A DNA stretch of 64,000 nucleotides from Pseudomonas sp. KUIN-1 (lineage in GTDB: Bacteria; Pseudomonadota; Gammaproteobacteria; Pseudomonadales; Pseudomonadaceae), in NCBI RefSeq assembly GCF_009176725.1, contig NZ_AP020337.1:2480001-2544000 (forward strand), written 5' to 3'. Shown here piece by piece: positions 56,223-64,000 of the stretch (positions are counted from its first letter, which is position 1; every line of letters starts with the position of its first letter). Both the position numbers and the translations under genes were made by a program. The notes below the pieces were generated by a model, which saw nothing but the letters and a program-made list of their open reading frames with translations, searched no databases and had not been told where the DNA came from.

Positions 56223-58019
56223 ATGCAGACGTTAAAGGCTTTGTACGAGTCAGTTGAAAAGCAGTTTTTCAACACGCTGACCAAGAAGCTATCAAGCCTT
56301 TTCCTGCTGGTCCTGGTCAGCGCCTTGCTGTATTGGGTGGCGCTGAATATTCGTTCCGACATCATGCTGCAATTGCGCGGCACACAAACGGACCCGGCCG
56401 CGCTGGGCGTGATCCAGAGTCAGCTCGATCTGCTGAGCAATGCGATTTTGCTGAGCACGCTGTTCACGCTGGTCATGGTCAGCTTCATGGTCTGGTATTT
56501 CCGCCACCTGATCGTGCGCCCGGTGATGTCCATGACCCGTGCGCTCGAAGAGGTCGCCAGCGGTGAAGGTGATCTGTCGAGGGATCTGCCGTTGCTCACT
56601 CACGATGAAATTCGCGGGCTGGCCAGTACCTGCAATCTCTTTCTGGCCAAACAGCGTGAGATCATCAGCAGCATTCAGGGGCTGACGGTACAGATTGCCG
56701 TCGAGTCGGCGCGTTCGCTGAAGAACATCAGTGATTCCAGCGACAGCGCGACCGATCAGGCCCGCTTCGCCAGAGAAGTGATGGACCAGAGCAACATGGC
56801 AGTGGGCAGCATCGAGGATGTCTCGCAGCAGACTCAGGGCATTTCCAGCACCACCGCGCAGAACCTGAGCATGGCGCGCGACTCTTACGCCGAATTGCTG
56901 GAAGTGACCGGAAACATCAGCCAGATATCCAGCAGCCTGAATGAGTTCGGCGGGTTGGTCTCCGGCTTGAATGAGCGTTCATCAAGCATCAAGTCGATTG
57001 TCGGGCTTATTCAGCAGATTTCTTCGCAAACCAACCTGCTGGCGCTCAATGCGGCCATCGAAGCGGCGCGGGCGGGGGAGAGTGGTCGAGGTTTCGCGGT
57101 GGTGGCCGACGAAGTACGCACGCTGGCGCAAAACGTCAGCAAAGCCACTGACGACATCTCGCGCAACATCGACGCCATGCTTCAGGAAGTCAGCTCCACA
57201 CACGAACAGACCATTCAGATCAGCCAAAGCGCCCGCGAAACCCAGCTGGTGGTGGAGCGTGCGTCCGGCCATTTCGAAAGCATGATCGGCGATTTCGAGT
57301 CGACCAACGACAAGCTCGCCGACATCGCGGCGCACATTCAGCAGTTTGCCTCTACAAACACGGGGATCAATGAACGGGTAACGCGGATTTATTCCGATAG
57401 CCAGGCCATCGACCAGCGCATGCAGCACTCCGCGACGGCCACCCGGGATCTGTCCAGTGTGGCCGAGCAGGTGCAGGCGTTGCTGGGGCGATTTGTGCTT
57501 GGGCATGGCGAACTGGATGCGGCGATTACTCGCGCCAGTCAGTGCCGTGACATTCTGCAAGTCCGTCTGGCCGAGCTGCACAAGCAGGGTGTCAATCTGT
57601 TCGATCAGAGTTACAAGCTGATTCCGGGCACAGACCCCAAACAATACACGACCGGTTACACCGAGCGTTTTGCGCAAATCTGCCAGGAAGAATGCGACAA
57701 GCTGACCAAGGGCACACGCGGCGGCAAGGTCACCTTCATTGTCGACAGCAAAGGCTATTGCCCGGTCAATAACAGCTGGGTATCGCAAAAACCTACCGGC
57801 AATCGCGAAGTCGACCTGCCGGTGTGCCGCAACAAACGCATGTTCTCCGACCCGATCGGCCTGCGTGCTGCAGGCAACAAGCAGCGTTTTCTGTTGCAGA
57901 CTTACTTGCGCGATACCGGCGAGATCATGACCGAAATCGATGTGCCGTTCTTTTTCGAGGGGCGCCACTGGGGCAACTTGCGGATGGGCTTCGATGCCGC
58001 GCTGCTGCTGGGGAAATAA
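56223..58019 (+). CDS. Chemoreceptor with no periplasmic sensor and a C-terminal domain
   Basis: 598 residues. Two membrane segments (about 25-43 and 74-92) are joined by only about 30 residues, so there is no periplasmic ligand domain. HAMP and the signalling domain follow (tip [20 protein letters not shown]). After it come about 140 residues, from [14 protein letters not shown] to the end, of mixed alpha/beta type with several Cys (ICQEEC, YCPV, VCRN) that may form a cytoplasmic PAS or Cache-like sensor. The ATG at 56223 has AGGAG eight bases upstream. Confidence 0.9.
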   Translation: MQTLKALYESVEKQFFNTLTKKLSSLFLLVLVSALLYWVALNIRSDIMLQLRGTQTDPAALGVIQSQLDLLSNAILLSTLFTLVMVSFMVWYFRHLIVRPVMSMTRALEEVASGEGDLSRDLPLLTHDEIRGLASTCNLFLAKQREIISSIQGLTVQIAVESARSLKNISDSSDSATDQARFAREVMDQSNMAVGSIEDVSQQTQGISSTTAQNLSMARDSYAELLEVTGNISQISSSLNEFGGLVSGLNERSSSIKSIVGLIQQISSQTNLLALNAAIEAARAGESGRGFAVVADEVRTLAQNVSKATDDISRNIDAMLQEVSSTHEQTIQISQSARETQLVVERASGHFESMIGDFESTNDKLADIAAHIQQFASTNTGINERVTRIYSDSQAIDQRMQHSATATRDLSSVAEQVQALLGRFVLGHGELDAAITRASQCRDILQVRLAELHKQGVNLFDQSYKLIPGTDPKQYTTGYTERFAQICQEECDKLTKGTRGGKVTFIVDSKGYCPVNNSWVSQKPTGNREVDLPVCRNKRMFSDPIGLRAAGNKQRFLLQTYLRDTGEIMTEIDVPFFFEGRHWGNLRMGFDAALLLGK

Positions 58020-58204
58020 GCGGGGGCGCGACGTGCGCGCCCGATGCTCGATGCCGACCCACAGTAACATCGCCTAACCCGTTTCATGTACCCATGGCAG
58101 AACGCATGCAGGCTGGCCTGATCCGAAACGACTGAACGTTTGTGCCAATAAAAGCTCCATTTTCAAGCGGCGCTGATTTCCAGAACGCCACCGGAGGTGT
58201 GACT

Positions 58205-58510
58205 TTGAACATTCAAGACCTGACCAAGCATGTAAAGGATCAAACGGTTCGTGAACTCGATCTGATCTCCATGGAAGGCGGTTCCTACGTGCTCCACGCG
58301 AAGATCGACGGCAAGTCCGTGCCGGTGGAGGACTCGAGTGGAAAAACCCTGCACGTTGCCTCGGTGGAAGAAGCGCGCAAGGTGCTGTCTTCGGTGTCTG
58401 ACGTGAAGCTGTTCATGACCCAAGCCGTGGCGCATGACGAGATGGTCGGTCTGGATGACGTTCGGGCACAGGCTTCGCGGCACGAGATACCCTTGCGCTC
58501 GAGCCTGTAA
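58205..58510 (+). CDS. DUF6482-like small protein
   Basis: 101 residues from a TTG start placed six bases after a near-perfect ribosome site (GGAGG). Text ELDLISMEGGSYVLHAKIDG and HVASVEEARKVLSS fits a small two-part alpha/beta protein seen in Pseudomonas. Function is unknown. Without the TTG the next usable start would be far upstream and lacks a ribosome site. A 7-bp hairpin (58518-58537) follows and overlaps the end of the convergent RidA-like gene. Confidence 0.7.
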   Translation: MNIQDLTKHVKDQTVRELDLISMEGGSYVLHAKIDGKSVPVEDSSGKTLHVASVEEARKVLSSVSDVKLFMTQAVAHDEMVGLDDVRAQASRHEIPLRSSL

Positions 58511-58517
58511 CTGCCGA

Positions 58518-58919
58518 TCAGGCGTTGTTGCGCCTGACCGCAATGCACTTGATCTCCAGAAGCAGCCCTGGATGTGCCAGCTCAGCCACGCCGATGCAGG
58601 TCCAGGCGCACTGGCCACGCGGGAAGATGCGGTTTTTCACCTCGCGAAACACCGCCATGTGTTCGCTCATGGCGACGTGATAAGTGGTCATGTCGACGAT
58701 ATCGTCGAAGGTGCAGCCGCCCTCGGCGAGTACCGTGCGCAGATTCTCCCAGCAGGCGATGAATTGCGCCTCGGGGTTGAGAATGACCTCCATATCCCGT
58801 GTACGTCCCACCTGGCCCGCGCAGTACAGGGTATCGCCAACCCTGACCGCAGGCGCATAGCCTGCACGGTCCATGATCGACTGCATGGTGGGCGGGATGA
58901 TGAGCTCTCGGTCTGACAT
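58518..58919 (-). CDS. RidA-family protein
   Basis: 133 residues of the YjgF/YER057c/UK114 fold (AGQVGRTRDMEV, ENLRTVLAEGGCTFDDIVDMTTY). The Arg that makes RidA an enamine/imine deaminase is not found in its usual place; the strand reads CAWTCIGVAELA. It may belong to another Rid subfamily with a different role. It lies 63 bases after topB on the same strand. Confidence 0.85.
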   Translation of the reverse strand: MSDRELIIPPTMQSIMDRAGYAPAVRVGDTLYCAGQVGRTRDMEVILNPEAQFIACWENLRTVLAEGGCTFDDIVDMTTYHVAMSEHMAVFREVKNRIFPRGQCAWTCIGVAELAHPGLLLEIKCIAVRRNNA

Positions 58920-58982
58920 GTTGTAACACCTGTTCGTAACGCTTGAATGTGCAATGGCTGGTCTGGCTATCGCTGTTGCGGC

Positions 58983-60953
58983 CTACGCCTTGGCGGCCGG
59001 TCTGGCAGCACGCCGCGGCTTTTTCGCCGCAGTGTCCGTTGTGGCGGTCTTGGCGACGCGCGTTGTGGTCTTGCGTTTTTTCTTCCAGGGCGGTTTAACG
59101 CCCGCCGGGCTGGCCGGTCCGCTGATGCTCATACCCATGCCGACGCAACGGCTGATCTGTTTGCTCATCCACGCCGCCTGTTTGGCGACGAACTCTTCAA
59201 GGCTCATTTCGCCGCTCTGGACCATGTCCAGCGCCTGTTCCCAGATGGCGGTGGTGCCCGGATCGGCGATGGCACGGGGCACGGCGTCGATCAGGCTGAA
59301 GGCTGCCGGAGCTGCGCACAGCGACTTGCCCTGCTTGGTCAGGTAGCCACGGTCCAGCAGGCCTTGAATGATCCCGGCGCGGGTGGCTTCGGTGCCGATG
59401 CCGGTGGTGTCCTTGAGCTTCTGTTTGAGCAGCGGGTCTTCCACCAGTTTGGCGACGTTCTTCATCGCCTTGATCAGGTCTCCCTCGGTGAACGGCTTGG
59501 GCGGCTGGGTCCAGAGGTCCTTGAGGATGACCTCGGCGACTGCACACTCGCAGCCCTGAAACAATGCCGGCAACGGCTGCGGGGCAGGCGCTTCGCGACC
59601 CTTGGCCGGGGCCAGCGCTTCGGGCATTGCACGCTTCCAGCCCGGCTCGACAATCTGCTTGCCCACCGCACGCAGCGCGTGGCCTGCACAGTCGAAGTCA
59701 GCTTGGGTGCGGTCGTATTCATGGTTGGGCAGAAACTGGGCCAGATAACGCGCCCTGATCAGGGTGTACACCGCTCGCGGTTTGCCGCTCAGACGTTCTA
59801 CGCCGCGTACAGCTGCGGTGGGAATGATGCCGTGGTGGGCCGTCACTTTGCTGTCATTCCAGGCCCGTGACCGACGTTGTGGGTCGAGGTGCGGCGACAG
59901 GTTTGCCAGCGCAGGGTCGGCCTTGCACAGCGCCGCGATGATGCCTGCGGCTTCAGCGTGCTGACTGTTCGGCAGGTATCCGCAATCGCTGCGCGGGTAG
60001 GTGATGACCTTGTGGGTTTCATACAGGGACTGGGCGATGTCCAGGGTTTCCTGCGCGCCGAGGCCGAGCTTTTTCGAGCAGATTTCCTGCAGGGTGCCCA
60101 GGTCGAACGGCAAGGGCGCCGCTTCGCGAATGCGCTCGGTGCGCAGCTTGACCAGCCGTGCGCTGGCAGCGCCGCGCATCGCTTGCGCAGCCTGTTGCGC
60201 CAGCGCCTGATTCAGGCAGCGGTCCTGATCGTCGCAGGCATCCGAGGGTGCGCGCCACTGGGCAATGAACGCCTGATTGTCATGCAGCAGCCTGACGTCG
60301 ATAGCCCAATAGGGCGCCGGGACAAAGTTGGCGATACTGCGATCACGGTCCACCACCAGTCGCAGGGTCGGGGTTTGTACCCGGCCGACCGGAAGGACGC
60401 CCTGATAACCGGATTGCCGACCCAGCAGGGTGAACAGGCGGCTCATGTTCATGCCGATCAGCCAGTCGGCGCGTGATCGGCCCAGTGCCGAGTGATACAG
60501 GCTGAACGTATCGGCACCGGGCTTGAGCGCCGCCAGTGCCTTGCGGATCGAGGCGTCATCCAGTGCCGACAGCCACAAACGCTGAATCGGCCCGCGATAG
60601 CGACAGTGCTCGATCAGTTCGCGGGCGATCATTTCGCCCTCACGGTCGGCGTCGGTGGCAATCACCAGCTCCGTCGCTTCACCCAGCAGCCGCTTGACTG
60701 CCTTGAACTGGCTGGCGGTTCTGGGCTTGACCAGCATCTTCCATTTTTCCGGCACGATGGGCAGGTCTTCCAGCACCCAGCGTTTGTAACGTGCATCGTA
60801 GGCATCGGGCGGGGCGGTTTCCAGCAGGTGGCCGATGCACCAGGTTATCGTCGCATTGGCACCCACCCAGCAGCCGTCGCCACGCCGGGTTGCGCCGAGC
60901 GCAGCCGCAATATCTTTGGCCTGGGAGGGTTTTTCGCAGAGAAACAGCCGCAT
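58983..60953 (-). CDS. topB: DNA topoisomerase III
   Basis: Type IA topoisomerase that decatenates and resolves recombination and replication intermediates, 656 residues. E7 (FLCEKPSQAKD), the TOPRIM acidic motif ATDADREGE and the active Tyr in KVITYPRSDC are present. The C-terminus is a Lys/Arg/Ala-rich tail that can bind DNA. A perfect LexA-type box lies 72-88 bases before the start, suggesting SOS control. Confidence 0.96.
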   Translation of the reverse strand: MRLFLCEKPSQAKDIAAALGATRRGDGCWVGANATITWCIGHLLETAPPDAYDARYKRWVLEDLPIVPEKWKMLVKPRTASQFKAVKRLLGEATELVIATDADREGEMIARELIEHCRYRGPIQRLWLSALDDASIRKALAALKPGADTFSLYHSALGRSRADWLIGMNMSRLFTLLGRQSGYQGVLPVGRVQTPTLRLVVDRDRSIANFVPAPYWAIDVRLLHDNQAFIAQWRAPSDACDDQDRCLNQALAQQAAQAMRGAASARLVKLRTERIREAAPLPFDLGTLQEICSKKLGLGAQETLDIAQSLYETHKVITYPRSDCGYLPNSQHAEAAGIIAALCKADPALANLSPHLDPQRRSRAWNDSKVTAHHGIIPTAAVRGVERLSGKPRAVYTLIRARYLAQFLPNHEYDRTQADFDCAGHALRAVGKQIVEPGWKRAMPEALAPAKGREAPAPQPLPALFQGCECAVAEVILKDLWTQPPKPFTEGDLIKAMKNVAKLVEDPLLKQKLKDTTGIGTEATRAGIIQGLLDRGYLTKQGKSLCAAPAAFSLIDAVPRAIADPGTTAIWEQALDMVQSGEMSLEEFVAKQAAWMSKQISRCVGMGMSISGPASPAGVKPPWKKKRKTTTRVAKTATTDTAAKKPRRAARPAAKA

Positions 60954-61022
60954 GACTACCGTCGTCGATTACCGGTGCAAGGGCTGCAAGGATGAACGTT
61001 GAATGCGCGGCGGGCAAGTTTT

Positions 61023-61042
61023 ATCTGTATGGATATACAGAT
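61023..61042. promoter_or_regulatory. LexA (SOS) box upstream of topB
   Basis: CTGT-ATGGATAT-ACAG (61025-61040) matches the LexA consensus CTGT-N8-ACAG exactly, and the flanks extend the palindrome (TATCTG / CAGATA). The only gene it can control is topB, transcribed away to the left; the gene to the right ends here. Confidence 0.7.
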
Positions 61043-61123
61043 AAACGCGCTGTGCGGCCGCTGCAATCGACCGCCTGACGCCATGCCCGCTTGCGCGGTT
61101 CAGCCTCTAGAGTTGCCGGTGGC

Positions 61124-61993
61124 TCAGCTCAACAATTCGGAAAATGCCTTGTCGGCTTCCAGCACCGCCGGCAGCCCGGCAAACAGCGCGTCCAGATCGA
61201 TGCCTTCCATCAGCGGCCCGCCTGACGCCTGCTGCGCCTGAGGTGTCGCGCCGCCGTGAGCTTCCAGGGCATCCGAAATGGTGATGGCCTGGGCGACGAT
61301 CCTCGGCAGCGATGCGTCAGCCGGTGCTTTCATCGGCGTTGCCTGATAGGCGATAGCCTGTTGAATGACCTTGGGCAGATGCCAGCGACTGGCCAGTTCT
61401 GCACCGACCTCCGGGTAGCTGAAACCCAGTTGCAGGGTTTCGCTGGCCGCACGCCCTGGCGTTCCGGCTTTGGCGGCGTTGTTCAGACGCTCGGCAACAT
61501 CGGGTGCGCCAGTCTGGATCAGTAACTCACCGATGTTATGCATGACCCCGCAGGTAAAGGCGATTTCAGGGTCGACGCCGGTCTGTTTCGCCAGCATCCG
61601 GCAGATTCCTGCCACCTGAAAGCTTTTTAGCCAGAACCCCTTGAGATCAAAACTCGGCCCGGCCTTGAATGCACCGGTCACTGCCGAGGCCATGACCAGC
61701 GTACGCAGCGTATTGAAACCCAGGCGCATGGCCGCGTCTTCGATACTTGAGGATTCCCTCGAGCCGCGAAAGCGTGCCGAGTTGGCCAGGCGCAGTACCT
61801 TGGCGGCAATCACCGGGTCCTTCTCGATGTTGCGGGCGATGCTTTCCAGGTTCGAAGAGGGATTGTCAAATTGCAGCATCAAGTCCTGAGCCACTTTGGG
61901 AATACTCGGGAGGCTGTGCAAACCGTCAAAAAGTTGCTCGATACTTGGCATGGCGGGGCCATCCTGTGCAGGGCGGGGGATGATTTCAACCAT
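61124..61993 (-). CDS. HDOD-domain signalling protein
   Basis: 289 residues. The HDOD domain (about 20-220) is a degenerate HD-type phosphohydrolase fold used in signalling (LPSIPKVAQDLMLQFDNP, VMHNIGELLIQTG). The C-terminal tail is Ala/Gly-rich. The ATG at 61993 gives MVEIIPRPAQDG; a TTG start 36 bases upstream is less likely. HDOD proteins of pseudomonads often work with chemosensory and second-messenger systems; the divergent neighbour is a chemoreceptor. Confidence 0.88.
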   Translation of the reverse strand: MVEIIPRPAQDGPAMPSIEQLFDGLHSLPSIPKVAQDLMLQFDNPSSNLESIARNIEKDPVIAAKVLRLANSARFRGSRESSSIEDAAMRLGFNTLRTLVMASAVTGAFKAGPSFDLKGFWLKSFQVAGICRMLAKQTGVDPEIAFTCGVMHNIGELLIQTGAPDVAERLNNAAKAGTPGRAASETLQLGFSYPEVGAELASRWHLPKVIQQAIAYQATPMKAPADASLPRIVAQAITISDALEAHGGATPQAQQASGGPLMEGIDLDALFAGLPAVLEADKAFSELLS

Positions 61994-62068
61994 AGCCAGT
62001 TTTTCCTGTTCTGCACGCTTGAGTGTCAATTGTGGGAGGGATGTCTCGACGCACGATGAAAAAAATAA

Positions 62069-62095
62069 TCAAGGACTCGTGGATCGCGCCGATAT
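62069..62095 (+). promoter_or_regulatory. FliA promoter for the amino-acid chemoreceptor
   Basis: TCAA, 15 bases, GCCGATAT. It predicts a leader of about 180 nt before the ATG at 62285. The rest of 62096-62284 has no gene. Confidence 0.65.
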
Positions 62096-62284
62096 GGCGA
62101 TACAAGCGTCTCTGTAAGGTTTCGATACTCGCACCTGCCTGGTGATTGACGCCGCGGCAGGTGTATCGGCTCCGGTTGCTGAACGGCCTGTGGGTTGTAA
62201 CGTGAAATAGACGGCACTGTTGTGAAGTTTGATTGGCGATCCAGAGATCGTCCTTATTGGTTTTTTGCCGTGGAAGTAACCGCT

Positions 62285-64000
62285 ATGAAAAGTCTGGGTT
62301 TCAGCAAAAAGATCCTTCTCGCCGCCGCATTGATTGTGGTCGTGGCGTTCAGTGTGTTCATTGTCGTCAATGACTATCGACAACGTCAGTCGCTCAAATC
62401 CAGCGTCAAGTCCGAGTTGCAACAACTGGGTACGCTCACCACACAAAACATTCAGACCTGGCTGGAAAGCCGCATGCAATTGCTGCAGTCGATGTCGCAG
62501 CAAATCGCCGCGGATGGCAAGGAGCTGCCCCAGTTGCAGCGCGCCATCGGCCTGCCTGCCTACAGCGAAAGCTTTCAACTGAGCTACTTTGGCAGCACCG
62601 AAGGCGTAATGTTCTCGGTGCCGTCGGCCAATCGCCCGGCTGACTACGATCCGCGTGCGCGTGGCTGGTACAAGGCGGCACAGAATGCGCCGGGCACCAT
62701 TGTGACCGAACCCTACATCGCGGCATCCTCCGGCAAGCTGGTCATGACCATGGCCACCCCGGTCAAGTTTCAGAATCAGTTCGTGGGCGTGGCCGGTGCT
62801 GATATCGCTCTGGACAACGTCACCAAGATCATCAACTCGCTGAACTTCGATGGCCATGGCTATGCATTCCTGGTCAGTGCCGACGGCAAGATTCTGGTGC
62901 ATCCGGACAGCAAACTGGTGCTCAAGAACATCAGTGAAGCCTACCCGACCAATACTCCGAAAATTACCACCGGCGTGACTGAAATCGACTCCGGTAAAAA
63001 GCCGGAGATCATTTCCTTCACGCCTGTTCAAGGTGTTTCGACGGCCAACTGGTACGTGGCACTGGTCCTCGAGCAGGATTCCGCCTATGCCATGTTGGCC
63101 GAGTTCCGTGCCTCGGCCATCACGGCCATGGTGGTAGTGGTGGTGGTGATCATCCTGCTGCTGGGCCTGTTGATTCGCGTGCTGATGCAACCCTTGCATC
63201 AGATGGGTCGGGCGATGCGTGACATCGCTGACGGCGAGGGCGATCTGACCAAGCGTCTGGCAATCACCTCGCAGGATGAGTTCGGCGAACTGGCCGAGTC
63301 GTTCAACCGTTTCGTCGAGCGTATTCACACCTCGATCCGTGAAGTGGCTTCGACTGCCGCGCAATTGGGTGAGGTTGCCACCCGGGTGGTCAAGGTCTCC
63401 AACGCCTCGATGGGCAACTCCGACCAGCAGGCCAACCGTACCGAAAGCGTGGCGGCGGCGATCAACGAACTGGGCGCAGCAGCCCAGGAAATCGCCCAGA
63501 ATGCGGCACGCACCTCGCAGCAGTCGAGCGATGCGAGCGGCCTGGCCAGCGACGGCCAGAACGTCGTGCAGCAGACCATCAAGGCGATGAACGAGCTGTC
63601 CGGGAAGATCAGCGAGTCGTGCGTGAACATCGAAAGCCTGAATGGCAAGACTGCCAACATCGGGCAGATTCTCGAGGTGATCACCAGCATTTCCCAGCAG
63701 ACCAACCTGCTGGCGCTCAACGCAGCCATCGAAGCAGCGCGTGCCGGTGAAGCAGGGCGCGGGTTCGCGGTAGTGGCCGACGAAGTACGCAACCTTGCGC
63801 ATCGCACTCAGGATTCTGCCCAGCAAGTGCAGACCATGATCGAAGAGCTGCAGGTCGGCGCTCGCGACGCAGTGACCAACATGACCGAGAGCCAGCGTCA
63901 GAGCGAGGACAGCGTCGGCATCGCCAACCTGGCCGGCGAGCGTCTGGGCAGCGTGACCCGCCGTATCGAAGAGATCAACGGCATGAACCAGTCGGTCGCG
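62285..64000 (+). CDS. PctA-like amino-acid chemoreceptor, 3' end missing
   Basis: ATG with GGAAG about nine bases upstream. 572 codons are present: TM1 (about 10-29), a periplasmic dCache domain, TM2 (about 277-300), HAMP, and a signalling domain with tip [20 protein letters not shown]; the frame runs off the window. The Cache pocket has [12 protein letters not shown] and, 52 residues after the Tyr, the Asp in GADIAL, exactly the PctA Y121-R126-W128-Y129-D173 pattern for amino acids. The best relatives are PctA/PctB/PctC. Confidence 0.94.
   Translation, partial: MKSLGFSKKILLAAALIVVVAFSVFIVVNDYRQRQSLKSSVKSELQQLGTLTTQNIQTWLESRMQLLQSMSQQIAADGKELPQLQRAIGLPAYSESFQLSYFGSTEGVMFSVPSANRPADYDPRARGWYKAAQNAPGTIVTEPYIAASSGKLVMTMATPVKFQNQFVGVAGADIALDNVTKIINSLNFDGHGYAFLVSADGKILVHPDSKLVLKNISEAYPTNTPKITTGVTEIDSGKKPEIISFTPVQGVSTANWYVALVLEQDSAYAMLAEFRASAITAMVVVVVVIILLLGLLIRVLMQPLHQMGRAMRDIADGEGDLTKRLAITSQDEFGELAESFNRFVERIHTSIREVASTAAQLGEVATRVVKVSNASMGNSDQQANRTESVAAAINELGAAAQEIAQNAARTSQQSSDASGLASDGQNVVQQTIKAMNELSGKISESCVNIESLNGKTANIGQILEVITSISQQTNLLALNAAIEAARAGEAGRGFAVVADEVRNLAHRTQDSAQQVQTMIEELQVGARDAVTNMTESQRQSEDSVGIANLAGERLGSVTRRIEEINGMNQSVA

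Noticed and set aside
62069..63826. Long minus-strand frame of 585 codons
   Set aside because: It is the shadow of the chemoreceptor at 62285 on the plus strand, which has TM, HAMP and MCP motifs; the minus frame has no recognisable domain.

Overview
The window reads as chromosomal DNA of a fluorescent pseudomonad, most likely of the Pseudomonas syringae complex. This is inferred from high GC, Pseudomonas-type REP palindromes, the fused urease gamma/beta gene, the density of chemoreceptor genes and the sarcosine oxidase set. No rRNA, tRNA, CRISPR array, intact insertion sequence or prophage was seen.

Layout. 1-2947: 3' part of an RND efflux pump gene, then a start codon that runs into a stop after five codons. 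3153-13251 (minus strand): one long urea operon, urtABCDE followed by ureE, ureF, ureAB (fusion), ureC, ureG and ureD, behind a sigma-54-type promoter and a leader with a terminator hairpin. 13437-17318 (plus strand): a REP pair, an AmiC-like ligand sensor, an AmiR-like ANTAR antiterminator and a rhodococcal-type amidase. 17379-22883 (minus): a sulfonate-type binding protein, a hydroxyacid dehydrogenase and a flavin monooxygenase, then an arginase-family protein and an AraC-type regulator. 23074-31952: small genes, a four-PAS BdlA-like chemoreceptor coupled to a triple-CheW protein, an MBL-fold protein, a LysR regulator and a Cache chemoreceptor. 32033-38819 (minus): purU-folD-soxB-soxD-soxA-soxG, sarcosine oxidation with handling of the one-carbon unit. 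39115-46522: a FlxA-like protein, an HxlR remnant, a TonB receptor operon, a divergent NRAMP-type transporter, a nitrilase-family enzyme and an MFS transporter. 46628-50067: small genes, including one split by an in-frame amber codon and a 33-codon Hcp-like fragment, then an SMP-30 lactonase-like protein and a DUF1206 protein. 50275-64000: four more chemoreceptors (the last cut by the window edge), a solitary sugar-binding protein, a nuclease, a RidA-family protein, topoisomerase III behind a LexA box, and an HDOD protein.

How it fits together. The most notable signal is a structured RNA element found three times, each in sense orientation in the leader of urtA, amiC or the amidase. The copies share a 26-27-nt hairpin whose stem covaries, a CGACYGG box, an invariant 3-nt gap and a second hairpin with a six-base loop. 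Two of the three copies are followed by an intrinsic terminator. An ANTAR protein is encoded between the copies, so a nitrogen regulon controlled by antitermination is the simplest model: urea uptake and hydrolysis, amide hydrolysis, and autoregulation of the sensor and regulator. All six chemoreceptor genes have FliA-like promoter matches with the same 15-base spacing upstream.
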